The notes: generated by a model from the sequence alone, not told the origin. DNA of 36,969 bases from Candidatus Saccharibacteria bacterium UBA669 (GCA_002299795.1 DBNP01000051.1:4183-41151), one strand, 5' to 3'. Positions 7,244-14,477 are shown, counted from the first letter of the stretch. Translations and numbers: made by a program.

Positions 7244-8233
7244 CTAGATTGCCTGATCTGAGGCCGCACCACTCTCGCGAAGCTCCTTCTTGCCCTTCAG
7301 CTCATACTTGATACCAGTCATATCACTTGTCACATAGTCATCATTCAGCAGATTGACAAACTTTGCGGTGTCTTTCGCATCCATCAATATAATCGCGCCA
7401 GCGGCATCATCTGTCAGCAGCTCAAGTCCCATGGTATCGGCATGATCAACTACCTGTTCCTGCGTTACCGTCCCGACCTCTACTTTTTGGAGCTTTGTCA
7501 CGAGGCTCGGCGTGTCGCGGACAAGTGCGTCAAACGTCAGTCCGTCAGGGAATTTGAGCTTGAAATGCTGCTCGATCTCTTTAATCTTCTCTTCGGCTAC
7601 GGCAAACTTTTTGGCATCATAGCCAAACATGCGAATGAATTTTGTCTCACTAAACGCAAATATGTCCTTCCCCACTACCAGCACTTGGTTATCTGGAGTG
7701 ATACGCAGGCCCGCGTCGGCACTAAACGGCTGGAAGGAGTCACCGTTGTACATCCATGCTGTCGCTCCCTTAAGCACCTGTGACTGTGGTAGTAGTTTGG
7801 CGATAAAAAATGGTTCGCCACCCGGCTTTTGGAACCGCGCCATGATCCCCTTGACCTTCTTAAATTCGTGATCACCCTCGCGAAACACCTCTAGCCCCTC
7901 TTCGCCATAGAGCACCTGCTCGATAACCTCCTGAGCGTGCTCGACCTTGTCGAGTTCAGTGCGCTCTAGTACATTATCCTCGGCCGCAGCGGCCTCAAAA
8001 TCACGCACTAGCATCCCGGTCGCGGCGCCAGTCTGCACCGTACTAATCATGTCGTAGAGGAATAGCACTTTCAGCTGCGCCTTAAGCTCCTTGGCATAGT
8101 TCGTCGCATAGACCGTGTAGCCCTTTGTAAAGAGGAACAGGTCGACTTCTAGCTGATCCTTGTCTTTATCGGCCATGTTTGCCCAGTGAAAAATGTCGGT
8201 TGGTGTTGTTGTGGTATCGGTAGTTTCAGTCAT
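7244..8233 (-). CDS. DUF4868 / KwaB-like protein (tentative)
   Basis: This 329-aa soluble protein shows the layout I associate with DUF4868. A beta/alpha N-terminal part (EVDLFLFTKGYTVYAT) is followed by a charged middle, a strand-rich centre (QVLVVGKDIFAFSETKFIRM), a long helix, and a C-terminal LLNDDYVTSDMTGIKYELKG segment. KwaB of the Kiwa anti-phage system belongs to this family and, where studied, binds DNA with the membrane protein KwaA. No KwaA-like membrane gene is adjacent; the neighbours are a PIF1 helicase and the GH1-like operon. I chose ATG 8233 over the GTG 6 nt upstream because TACACT lies 7 nt before it, giving a leaderless start. The family call is from recall, not a search. 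Confidence 0.5.
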   Translation of the reverse strand: MTETTDTTTTPTDIFHWANMADKDKDQLEVDLFLFTKGYTVYATNYAKELKAQLKVLFLYDMISTVQTGAATGMLVRDFEAAAAEDNVLERTELDKVEHAQEVIEQVLYGEEGLEVFREGDHEFKKVKGIMARFQKPGGEPFFIAKLLPQSQVLKGATAWMYNGDSFQPFSADAGLRITPDNQVLVVGKDIFAFSETKFIRMFGYDAKKFAVAEEKIKEIEQHFKLKFPDGLTFDALVRDTPSLVTKLQKVEVGTVTQEQVVDHADTMGLELLTDDAAGAIILMDAKDTAKFVNLLNDDYVTSDMTGIKYELKGKKELRESGAASDQAI

Positions 8234-8240
8234 ATACACC

Positions 8241-8246
8241 AGTGTA
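8241..8246 (-). promoter_or_regulatory. -10 box (TACACT) for the DUF4868-like gene
   Basis: TACACT ends 7 nt before ATG 8233 and no Shine-Dalgarno sequence is present. The -35 region has no clear hexamer. Confidence 0.4.
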
Positions 8247-8302
8247 CTATTTCAACTCGCTTACACAAAGTACCCTGTCGGTGTACGTATGTTGCATTAT
8301 TG

Positions 8303-8319
8303 ACAATATAGTATATTGT
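8303..8319. repeat. 17-nt AT-rich palindrome
   Basis: ACAATATA-G-TATATTGT is a perfect palindrome with 8-bp arms about one single central base. It lies some 70 nt upstream of the DUF4868-like start. The form is typical of a dimeric regulator operator rather than a hairpin. Confidence 0.55.
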
Positions 8320-8458
8320 TGCACTTGCTACATCATCACTTACATTACCTTGCTCTCTTGCGAGATTTTTTATTATATGTTTTCTCATTCATTGTCATAC
8401 GATCGACTATATGTTGTCATTTTCGTTTCGGTGATCTGGGTTTTATTGCATAATATTA

Positions 8459-8486
8459 TTATACACACTATTGACAGTGTGTATAA
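8459..8486. repeat. Perfect 11-bp inverted repeat with DnaA-box-like arms
   Basis: TTATACACACT and AGTGTGTATAA flank a 6-nt loop. No T-run follows on either strand, so it is not a standard terminator for the helicase gene that ends at 8515. Each arm contains TTATACACA, which fits the DnaA-box consensus TTATNCACA. On the minus strand one arm also creates TATAAT. The 8240-8514 gap is AT-rich and otherwise holds only the palindrome at 8303-8319. Confidence 0.6.
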
Positions 8487-8514
8487 GTAGTGTGTAGCGG
8501 TATTCTATGATCTG

Positions 8515-10047
8515 TTATGTAGCGACCGTATCTTCGCCAAAGTACTTTTGGAGCCGCATCGTGATGCTTCCCTCGTGACGTCCAAGTTTTTTACTGAGCT
8601 GCTTCACAGTAGAGCCGTTTGTAAACTCCTGGGTGAGTGTAGCGTCATCGGCGGCCGTCCATGGGCGGTAGGCGTTTGGATATGTCTCTCTCATTGCTGC
8701 AATTTTTTCTGACCATCCAGCGCTGCCCGCCTTCTTCTTTGTGCCCTTTGGCTCGGCAAGCTGCCTCCCGTCCGCTTGCTGCTGCAAATGGGCAAACCGC
8801 TTCTTTGCATCGCCTGCCTGCGTTCTGAGGTGCACATCAATGTCGGCCGCCTCGGTGCTCACCTGTAGCGCCATACGGTTTATACCAACTAAGTACAGGT
8901 GCTCGATGTCTTTCACTCGGCTTAGCGCCACATAGCCCATGCCCTCGACAAATGCTTTTCTTAGGTCGATACGCGCCGCATCAAGCGTCATGCCCTGGCT
9001 TTTATGCACCGTGATTGCCCAGGCCAGCCTGAGTGGTATCTGGCTAATACTCGCACGTTTTTTATCGCCATCACGTAGCTCCCAGGTGTCGGGCTGCATC
9101 GTAATCACCTTGCCATTCATAAACTCCACAACTGGATAGTCACTACCGGGCTCAAAATCGACGACCGTACCAATACTACCGTTGACATAGCGTCGGGCGG
9201 CATCATTTTTGACCGCCATAACCAGTGCACCAAGCTTGACTGTCAGTGCAGGAGGCGCAAGCACACTGCGCTGCAAGCTCTCAACGTAGTTAGCGCTGCC
9301 TGTGCTGTGTTGCTGGTACATCACCTCATCGCCAGGTAGCGCGGCCAGCCGCAATTCGTTGATACGATCAACATCCACATTCACCGTATGAAGCTCCGTC
9401 AAAGTCATTCCCTCTGGGGGGTTTGTGTCAGCCCTGGCGAGCAACGACTCTGCATGATGCCTTCGCAGCTCACCCTCACGTAGTGCAGTCAAGATACCAT
9501 GCAGCGCATCGCCCTCGGTTTGACGGAATTGCTCATCAAGATAGAGTACGACGGGCGTTAGCTCATTCCATACATTGCTATTAACGACAAACCTGCCCTG
9601 GCGCGAACCATCTCGATTGATCGGCGGTAGCTGGAAAAAGTCACCACTCATCACCACCTGGATTCCTCCAAAGGGTATATCCTTGCGACGTACTAGTCGG
9701 CACACCTCATCAATCATATCGAGCCGAAAATCATGCAACATACTGATCTCATCGATGATCAGTATGTCGGTTTTTTCAATGATTTCTCGCCTACCCTTAG
9801 ACATGTGGTCAAGGAACTGCCCCGGTAGCTCGTCGCTCACACCGATGCCTGCCCACGCATGGATAGTACTGCCGCCAAGATGCGTAGCCGCAAGCCCGGT
9901 CGTGGCCGTCACACTGACATGCTTCCCCTCGTATTTACTCAATCGAATAAATTGATTGAGCACAAACGTCTTACCAGTCCCTGCTGGCCCCGTGAGCAGC
10001 GCACTTTCGCCCGCCAACAATATCTCGAGTGCTAACCCCTGATTCAT
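8515..10047 (-). CDS. PIF1/RecD-like superfamily 1 DNA helicase
   Basis: This 510-aa protein has Walker A GPAGTGKT at residues 20-27, TATTGLAATHLGGSTIHAW (PIF1 motif Ia), and Walker B LIIDEISM. Further on are a QFRQ motif, a C-terminal VHKSQGMTL motif, and YVALSRVKD. These define a PIF1-family SF1B helicase, a 5'-to-3' motor acting on forks, R-loops or G-quadruplexes. After the helicase core comes a linker and, from about residue 465, a small helical domain (WTAADDATLT to GSITMRL). That domain resembles a Myb/SANT or helix-turn-helix fold, perhaps a DNA-targeting tail. The gene has its own leaderless-type promoter and no evident operon partner. Confidence 0.88.
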   Translation of the reverse strand: MNQGLALEILLAGESALLTGPAGTGKTFVLNQFIRLSKYEGKHVSVTATTGLAATHLGGSTIHAWAGIGVSDELPGQFLDHMSKGRREIIEKTDILIIDEISMLHDFRLDMIDEVCRLVRRKDIPFGGIQVVMSGDFFQLPPINRDGSRQGRFVVNSNVWNELTPVVLYLDEQFRQTEGDALHGILTALREGELRRHHAESLLARADTNPPEGMTLTELHTVNVDVDRINELRLAALPGDEVMYQQHSTGSANYVESLQRSVLAPPALTVKLGALVMAVKNDAARRYVNGSIGTVVDFEPGSDYPVVEFMNGKVITMQPDTWELRDGDKKRASISQIPLRLAWAITVHKSQGMTLDAARIDLRKAFVEGMGYVALSRVKDIEHLYLVGINRMALQVSTEAADIDVHLRTQAGDAKKRFAHLQQQADGRQLAEPKGTKKKAGSAGWSEKIAAMRETYPNAYRPWTAADDATLTQEFTNGSTVKQLSKKLGRHEGSITMRLQKYFGEDTVAT

Positions 10048-10055
10048 CTGTTTCT

Positions 10056-10061
10056 AGTATA
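10056..10061 (-). promoter_or_regulatory. -10 box (TATACT) for the leaderless helicase gene
   Basis: TATACT ends 8 nt before ATG 10047; no Shine-Dalgarno sequence is present. It lies in the 42-nt gap after metK, and no terminator for metK is seen there. Confidence 0.5.
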
Positions 10062-10089
10062 GACGTTTGCGCCCCGCGTGTCTGTTGTA

Positions 10090-11073
10090 CTATTTATCCC
10101 AGGTAAACCCATGACCAAAGTGACCATAGCGTGCGGTTGCCTCAAATTGCGGCTTCGTGAGCTCAAGAGTCTTAATAATCCCACGTGGGGTCAAGTCATA
10201 GCCCTCAACTCGTTGCTGCACCCCATCCACGATCACCGTTGCTTCCAATGGTTCGGCATAGCCGATTGCGTACGCCAGATAGCAGTACACTTCCTTGGCG
10301 TCATGTTTGCGCAAATAGTCCACCGCGATGCGGCGTGCCATATAGGCAGCACTGCGGTCTACTTTCGTTGCATCTTTCCCACTGAAGCAGCCACCACCTA
10401 TCGGTACACCTGGCCCGTAGTTGTCGACTACCAGTTTGCGCCCCGTTAGGCCCGCATCTGCATCAAAACCACCCTGTTGCCAATCACCTGCAGGGTTTGC
10501 GTGAATGACTACTTTTGGCGCCGGTACTGCGAGCGACTCCTCCGTAAGCCATGCCTCGACTGCGCGACGCAACGCCGCAGAGGGCGCATGCTGAAAGCTT
10601 GCGACAACCGACTCTACCACCCCATCACGCAATGTTACTTGGGTTTTTCCGTCGTATGGCCATGTTGTATACAAATATTGGTTTAGCCGGCGAGCCAAAA
10701 CAGTTTCGAGCGGCAGTAGTTCAGGTGTTTCATTACACGCATAGCCAACCATAATTCCCTGATCACCTGCCCCGCCGCCATCAACACCACGAGCAATTTC
10801 GGGACTTTGCTTCACAATATGCTCAATAATCTCCACGTTGTCACCCGCAAGGCGCCGCACGATCGGCGCTACATCAATATGCTTCGCTGCCGTGACCTCT
10901 CCGGTCAAAAACACCTTGCCGTGACCACCACACACCTCGATCGCAACCCGTGCCTGGGGGTCGCGCTCAAGATATGCGTCAAGCAGCCCATCGCTTATTT
11001 GATCACACAGCTTATCTGGGTGGCTAGGGCTGACACTCTCGGCGGTTCGATAGTTTACTTGTTGTACAGACAT
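10090..11073 (-). CDS. metK: S-adenosylmethionine synthetase
   Basis: This 327-aa enzyme makes SAM from methionine and ATP in the cytoplasm. Visible signatures are ESVSPSHPDKLCDQISD at the N-terminus, GAGDQGIMVGYA, GGGCFSGKDATKVDRSAAY (phosphate loop and active-site Lys/Asp), and the C-terminal GHFGHGFTWDK. It is shorter than the usual 380-400 aa, as in other reduced genomes, but all core motifs are present. The ATG is preceded by AAAGGAG 7 nt upstream. That Shine-Dalgarno sequence lies in the 3' arm of a terminator hairpin downstream of a SAM-I riboswitch, so expression should fall when SAM is plentiful. Confidence 0.96.
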   Translation of the reverse strand: MSVQQVNYRTAESVSPSHPDKLCDQISDGLLDAYLERDPQARVAIEVCGGHGKVFLTGEVTAAKHIDVAPIVRRLAGDNVEIIEHIVKQSPEIARGVDGGGAGDQGIMVGYACNETPELLPLETVLARRLNQYLYTTWPYDGKTQVTLRDGVVESVVASFQHAPSAALRRAVEAWLTEESLAVPAPKVVIHANPAGDWQQGGFDADAGLTGRKLVVDNYGPGVPIGGGCFSGKDATKVDRSAAYMARRIAVDYLRKHDAKEVYCYLAYAIGYAEPLEATVIVDGVQQRVEGYDLTPRGIIKTLELTKPQFEATARYGHFGHGFTWDK

Positions 11074-11119
11074 AAAAAAACTCCTTTCATCTGTCCACGT
11101 ACGTTCAGACGAAAGGAGT
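11074..11119 (-). terminator. Riboswitch terminator / Shine-Dalgarno sequestering hairpin of metK
   Basis: Arms 11106-11119 and 11080-11093 pair over 14 bp with a single G-U, around a 12-nt loop, and are followed by seven Ts that run to the metK ATG. The 3' arm contains AAAGGAG, so the same hairpin could stop transcription and also block ribosome binding. Confidence 0.85.
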
Positions 11120-11139
11120 CTATACTAGCGACTACTATG

Positions 11140-11232
11140 GCATCTTTCCCGGACGGGTTGGAATTAGCACCTGGTGTACACACTGGTTGCTGACGGGTCA
11201 ACGGGCCAAATCCCTTACCGTACTCTTGATAC
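11140..11232 (-). promoter_or_regulatory. SAM-I (S-box) riboswitch aptamer upstream of metK
   Basis: Read on the minus strand, the leader shows the S-box core in order: TATCAAGAG, GGTAAGGGATTTGGCCCG, a P3 region with CAGCAACC, then GGTGCTAATTCC, and AAAGAT closing into GATGC. P1 can form between GTATC and GATGC (5 bp with one G-U), and P4 is a short CCC/GGG stem. SAM-I aptamers bind SAM and usually switch off methionine and SAM genes. The position directly upstream of metK and of a terminator hairpin fits. The antiterminator partner was not resolved by eye. Confidence 0.87.
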
Positions 11233-11250
11233 TTAATTGTTAATGCTTCT

Positions 11251-11279
11251 AGTGTATCAAATAGTTATTCAGCTGGCAA
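11251..11279 (-). promoter_or_regulatory. Promoter of the metK riboswitch transcript
   Basis: TTGCCA (11274-11279), 17-nt spacer, TACACT (11251-11256). It starts right after the stop codon of the upstream gene and would begin transcription about 12 nt before the aptamer. Confidence 0.75.
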
Positions 11280-11281
11280 GA

Positions 11282-11917
11282 CTACGCCGTGTGGTTGTAG
11301 TCGATTCCGCGCGCACTCACCATATCCTGCTGGAACTGCGCTATCCTATCAAGCAGCACATCGACATCAGTTTCACGTAGTAGTTCATGGGTAAGCATTC
11401 GGTACGATTTCGGATCCTTGTACGTATTTGTCTCCTCATCGAACTCAAGCTCTTCTGTAACTTCAAGCAATAGGTCATCTCGAAACCCCCTGGGAACCGC
11501 AACAGCATGCGCCGTGGCAGGGCTCAAGGTTTCCGCACGCAGCACCTGGGCGTCCCTCATTGCGACACCATCCCACTCGAGTCGATATATGTTGCGCTCC
11601 GTGTAGTACTGATCGCTGTCAGACTGAAACCATGATTCGGTCTCGAGCACCACGAGCTTACGAGCTACGTCGCCGTAGCGAACAAGTGCCGAGTAGTGCC
11701 GGTCATGCTCTATGTGAGTACGAAATTTACGATCTGGGACAGACCACTCCGTCACCGCACCAGGCAGCAAAAACGCTTTACCAGGAAAACGCTGTGTTAC
11801 TTTAGCCTCACCCGGAGGCACACTACGAACCGCCGCTTGCATCTGCTCGATACATACCTCTCCCTGCTCAATTGTTGGCGCGTCCCACCCTACGAGCCGT
11901 TCGCCAAAGTACCCCAT
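11282..11917 (-). CDS. Conserved-looking protein of unknown function (211 aa)
   Basis: No family is recognised. The protein is soluble with mixed alpha/beta character; the middle contains several Trp/Tyr-rich strands (TERNIYRLEW), and the C-terminus is acidic and helical. I chose ATG 11917, which lies 2 nt after the rnhA stop. The frame stays open upstream to a GTG at 11956 that would overlap rnhA by 37 nt, and neither start has a well-spaced Shine-Dalgarno sequence. It is probably co-transcribed with rnhA and ends immediately before the metK promoter. Confidence 0.7.
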   Translation of the reverse strand: MGYFGERLVGWDAPTIEQGEVCIEQMQAAVRSVPPGEAKVTQRFPGKAFLLPGAVTEWSVPDRKFRTHIEHDRHYSALVRYGDVARKLVVLETESWFQSDSDQYYTERNIYRLEWDGVAMRDAQVLRAETLSPATAHAVAVPRGFRDDLLLEVTEELEFDEETNTYKDPKSYRMLTHELLRETDVDVLLDRIAQFQQDMVSARGIDYNHTA

Positions 11918-11919
11918 CG

Positions 11920-12339
11920 CTACAGTCTTATTCCTTCTCGAGCTTTGTTTGCCCACTCGTCAGCCAGCTCGTTACCTTCATGACCCACATGCCCTCGAAC
12001 CCACAGCAGCTCTGCCTGGCTTTTGCCATATAGTCCGTATAGTTCTTGTACGAGGTCTAGATTTTTAATATCACCACCTTTTTTTGTCCAGCCGCGCGCC
12101 GCCCAGCCTGGCGCCCACTTGGTCACCACGTTGATCCAAAATTCGCTGTCAGTATGGATTTTGCACGGCTCACTCGCAGCGACGCTCAATGCTGCGATCA
12201 GTGCGCGCCCCTCCATACGAATATTAGTCGTATCACCATCTTCACTCCCTAGCACCACCGGCTTACCCGCCTCGATCACGGAAAACCCGCCCGGCCCCGG
12301 GTTAGGGCTCGCACTACCGTCTGTATAGAAAACTCTCAT
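11920..12339 (-). CDS. rnhA: Ribonuclease HI
   Basis: This 139-aa enzyme cuts the RNA strand of RNA-DNA hybrids. The RNase H fold is clear: FYTDGSASPNPGPGG at the N-terminus with Asp7, then Glu43, TDSEFW with Asp64, a basic handle-like segment (RGWTKKGGDIKN), VRGHVGHEGN and DEWAN with Asp127. All four catalytic acids are present. It is slightly shorter than E. coli RNase HI (155 aa). The ATG lies 9 nt after the stop of the Excalibur-domain gene, suggesting co-transcription. Confidence 0.94.
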   Translation of the reverse strand: MRVFYTDGSASPNPGPGGFSVIEAGKPVVLGSEDGDTTNIRMEGRALIAALSVAASEPCKIHTDSEFWINVVTKWAPGWAARGWTKKGGDIKNLDLVQELYGLYGKSQAELLWVRGHVGHEGNELADEWANKAREGIRL

Positions 12340-12348
12340 GCGCAGCTG

Positions 12349-12954
12349 CTACTTCTCGCAAGCGATGCCGTCGTTATCACGATCAAGCCGTCGCTCATAG
12401 CTAGGGTTATTTCGTTTGATATCAAAGACACCAGCATCAAATGCCTCAGTACAGTTATCGAAATGTCGACCGTTCGTCGCCTTGCTTGTGGTTTGCTTTG
12501 CAATACTATCTTTCGATACTTGGCTTGCCTCAGCGGCAGGGTCAGCATTGACTGCAGCCGTCTCGCCATCAGCCTGCGTCTTCACGCTGGCATAGGGAGA
12601 TCCATCTGTGACGGGTGTTTGGTTGGCAACCCAACCAAACGCACCGAGCCATACCGTAATCACTGCGATTAGCACAGGCATGACCGGGCTTTTTTTGAAC
12701 CCTTCGGGGTCTTTGGCATACCAAACCGCAGCAACAACAATAGGGATAATCGGCAGCGCAACCAGGTAGAGTAGTATTGCTATTACTATGCGCTTAGTCC
12801 GGCCCCATGCCTGGTACCTATAGCGCACGCCTGGGAAACGTGACAATATCCACACCGCCCAGCCTGGGCCGGTTACATACTCTTGGCGCCCCGCGCTCTC
12901 TGCTTCAGCATTTGCCTGTTTGGCAGTAATCCGACGAACCTTAGTTTGTGCCAT
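12349..12954 (-). CDS. Membrane protein with C-terminal Excalibur calcium-binding domain
   Basis: This 201-aa protein has a basic N-terminal part, two membrane segments (about residues 50-70 and 90-110), a polar extracellular linker, and a C-terminal Excalibur domain. That domain starts at FDNCTEAFDAG and ends DRDNDGIACEK, with the DxDxDGxxCE calcium loop and two cysteines. Excalibur domains are found on secreted or surface proteins, often with thermonuclease or wall functions; no enzyme domain is present here. A good Shine-Dalgarno (AGGAGG) lies 8 nt before the ATG. It is followed closely by rnhA. Confidence 0.85.
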   Translation of the reverse strand: MAQTKVRRITAKQANAEAESAGRQEYVTGPGWAVWILSRFPGVRYRYQAWGRTKRIVIAILLYLVALPIIPIVVAAVWYAKDPEGFKKSPVMPVLIAVITVWLGAFGWVANQTPVTDGSPYASVKTQADGETAAVNADPAAEASQVSKDSIAKQTTSKATNGRHFDNCTEAFDAGVFDIKRNNPSYERRLDRDNDGIACEK

Positions 12955-12985
12955 AATTCATTCCTCCTGATTAATAATAACTCGG

Positions 12986-13594
12986 TTAGCGTGACTGTAG
13001 TGCGTCGAGCGCCACACTCATCGCAGCAAGCACGCGCCAGTCAACCCGCCCCCAGAACTCATCATCAGCTTGCAGTACATAATGGTCTCGGAAGAGGGTG
13101 GTTTTTTTGTATGTCGCCATCACCCTACCCGATACAGGCTCTACAAATACAAAATGGTACTTGAGGAACATCATAGCAAGCTCAACAAACACGCCAATAA
13201 TCGGCAGCTCACCGCCGAAGCGTCGCAAGACCGCAAGCCACTGATTGCTCTCTTTTACAACTGCCAGTTCGTTGCCACTAACATCAAGAATCTTCCACGT
13301 GCTACTCACAAGCGACTGTGCGAATTCTTTTTTGAACGCACCAACTAGGTTACCGTTCGCATCCTCCACAAAATACCGCCCATGAACGTCAAGCACTTTT
13401 TCGGCGCGGAACGTGAACGCCAGCCGATCGCGCTTTTCGTCGGTATAGAACATTACTTTTTCTTTCATAGCTAGTCGCTTCTGCTGCGCCAGCCCCACGG
13501 CCGCACCCGCAGTGCCATCATCATTAGCTTGAAATAGCGTGTACTTGTTGACGAATGCCGTGATCTTTTGTTTTACAACTAATCGAGGTTTCAT
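12986..13594 (-). CDS. LURP-one-related / Tubby-like (YxjI-type) protein
   Basis: This 202-aa protein consists of repeated beta strands ending in short turns, as in the LURP-one/Tubby beta-barrel: VKQKITAF, then VLDVHGRYFVEDANGNLVG, WKILDVSGNELAVVK, HFVFVEPVSGRVMATYKK. A single central helix is expected. Family members (YxjI, phospholipid scramblase relatives) have no firmly known function in bacteria; a membrane or lipid link is likely. The promoter TATAAT lies 19 nt before the ATG with a GGGAG Shine-Dalgarno. The 7-bp arms GTGTCTC and GAGACAC bracket the -10 and the Shine-Dalgarno. Confidence 0.7.
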   Translation of the reverse strand: MKPRLVVKQKITAFVNKYTLFQANDDGTAGAAVGLAQQKRLAMKEKVMFYTDEKRDRLAFTFRAEKVLDVHGRYFVEDANGNLVGAFKKEFAQSLVSSTWKILDVSGNELAVVKESNQWLAVLRRFGGELPIIGVFVELAMMFLKYHFVFVEPVSGRVMATYKKTTLFRDHYVLQADDEFWGRVDWRVLAAMSVALDALQSR

Positions 13595-13662
13595 GGTGTG
13601 TCTCCCTTATATCATTATAGTATCATGAGACACCGCCCGTTTTACTGTGCTTACGAAAAGAA

Positions 13663-14268
13663 TTAGTCGACATAGTCAGTTTGGTAGGCCGAATCGGTCG
13701 CTCGCGCCCGCCCGATCGCAAGCAGCATAACCATTATGATACCGAATGTCGCGGAGTACGCAGGATAGAGCAGCCCAGTCACGGATGCATGCGCCATCAA
13801 CGCAGCACCAAAAGTCAGCACACTCCCCGCGGCCGAGACAATCCAGCTCACGGCCGATTCTTCCTCTGGCTCATTCCAGGCATGAAGCAGCGTGGGTATG
13901 TAGGCAATCGTATCAACCATCAACATAATAGCCAGTGCCAGTACCGCATCTTTTTGCACAAACAGCGAGGCGATACCTACGGCCGCACCAACTAGCGCAA
14001 CGACATCCAGCTTACCAAGCGCTCGACTACCATGCCTCCAGCCAGTGACCACTATGGCGATACACCCGACGACCGACACCATCGACAGCACCGCACTTGC
14101 CACTTGGCCCTCGCGCACGCCAATGTAAGTCATTGCTGATAGCAGCACTGCCCATATCGCCCATGACGCCAGTCGAGGCCGTGCACGTCCTCTCGTAACA
14201 TCGCGTAGATACGGCAATGCGCTAATTGATGAAAGTAGGAGCCCAGCCCCAAGAATAATTGCTACCAT
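13663..14268 (-). CDS. PQ-loop/SWEET-like integral membrane protein
   Basis: This 201-aa protein has about six or seven membrane segments. Two similar halves can be seen. The first has ALPYLRDVTRG followed by SWAIWAVLLSAMTY; the second has IAYIPTLLHAW followed by SWIVSAAGSVLTF. The Pro in each first helix and the repeat layout recall PQ-loop and SemiSWEET/SWEET transporters, although a strict PQ pair is missing. Substrate is unknown. A Shine-Dalgarno AAAGGA precedes the ATG. Upstream lies its own promoter followed by a structured leader with competing hairpins (14303-14421), so expression is probably controlled in the leader. Confidence 0.6.
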   Translation of the reverse strand: MVAIILGAGLLLSSISALPYLRDVTRGRARPRLASWAIWAVLLSAMTYIGVREGQVASAVLSMVSVVGCIAIVVTGWRHGSRALGKLDVVALVGAAVGIASLFVQKDAVLALAIMLMVDTIAYIPTLLHAWNEPEEESAVSWIVSAAGSVLTFGAALMAHASVTGLLYPAYSATFGIIMVMLLAIGRARATDSAYQTDYVD

Positions 14269-14302
14269 ATAGTAGTATCCTTTCTTTTAGAAGCGCCACA
14301 CC

Positions 14303-14340
14303 AAAAACTGGCCGACACATTGGTTAGTTGTCGGTCAGTT
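14303..14340 (-). terminator. Terminator-like hairpin in the leader of the SWEET-like gene
   Basis: Arms 14329-14340 and 14306-14317 pair over 12 bp with one A-C mismatch and are followed by five Ts on the minus strand. On the plus strand the same mismatch becomes a G-U pair. It lies about 35 nt before the ATG at 14268. Confidence 0.55.
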
Positions 14341-14409
14341 GGTGCTGAACTGACCAAGAAAGTTCTCGTTCAGGGAGCATACCCCTACCGCATGCAGGAA
14401 AACTTTAGT
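14303..14409 (-). ncRNA. Candidate structured leader RNA / riboswitch
   Basis: The predicted transcript starts near 14409. Its first 50 nt can fold into a closing stem AAAGTTTTC/GAGAACTTT (14398-14406 with 14359-14367). That stem encloses a hairpin GCATGC/GTATGC (14390-14395 with 14377-14382) whose loop AGGG can pair with CCCT at 14372-14375, giving an H-type pseudoknot. Then comes a perfect hairpin GGTCAGTT/AACTGACC (14348-14355 with 14333-14340). Its second arm is also the first arm of the terminator at 14303-14340, so the two are mutually exclusive. It matches no riboswitch class I can recall. It could instead be a free small RNA. Confidence 0.45.
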
Positions 14410-14415
14410 ATTACC

Positions 14416-14421
14416 ATTATA
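14416..14421 (-). promoter_or_regulatory. Extended -10 (TGC-TATAAT) of the leader RNA
   Basis: TATAAT preceded by TGC lies 57 nt past the end of the FKBP gene, and about 150 nt before the SWEET-like ATG. The -35 region is weak, which is common with extended -10 promoters. Confidence 0.6.
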
Positions 14422-14477
14422 GCATATCGTTGCCGTAGTGGCTATTACCTGCTCGCGGGGGCTAATGGGTGGCGAGC

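Noticed and set aside
8242..8490. 82-codon plus-strand frame rich in Cys, Tyr and Ile upstream of the KwaB-like gene
   Set aside because: No promoter or Shine-Dalgarno, composition simply reflects the AT-rich gap, and it runs through the inverted repeat at 8459-8486.
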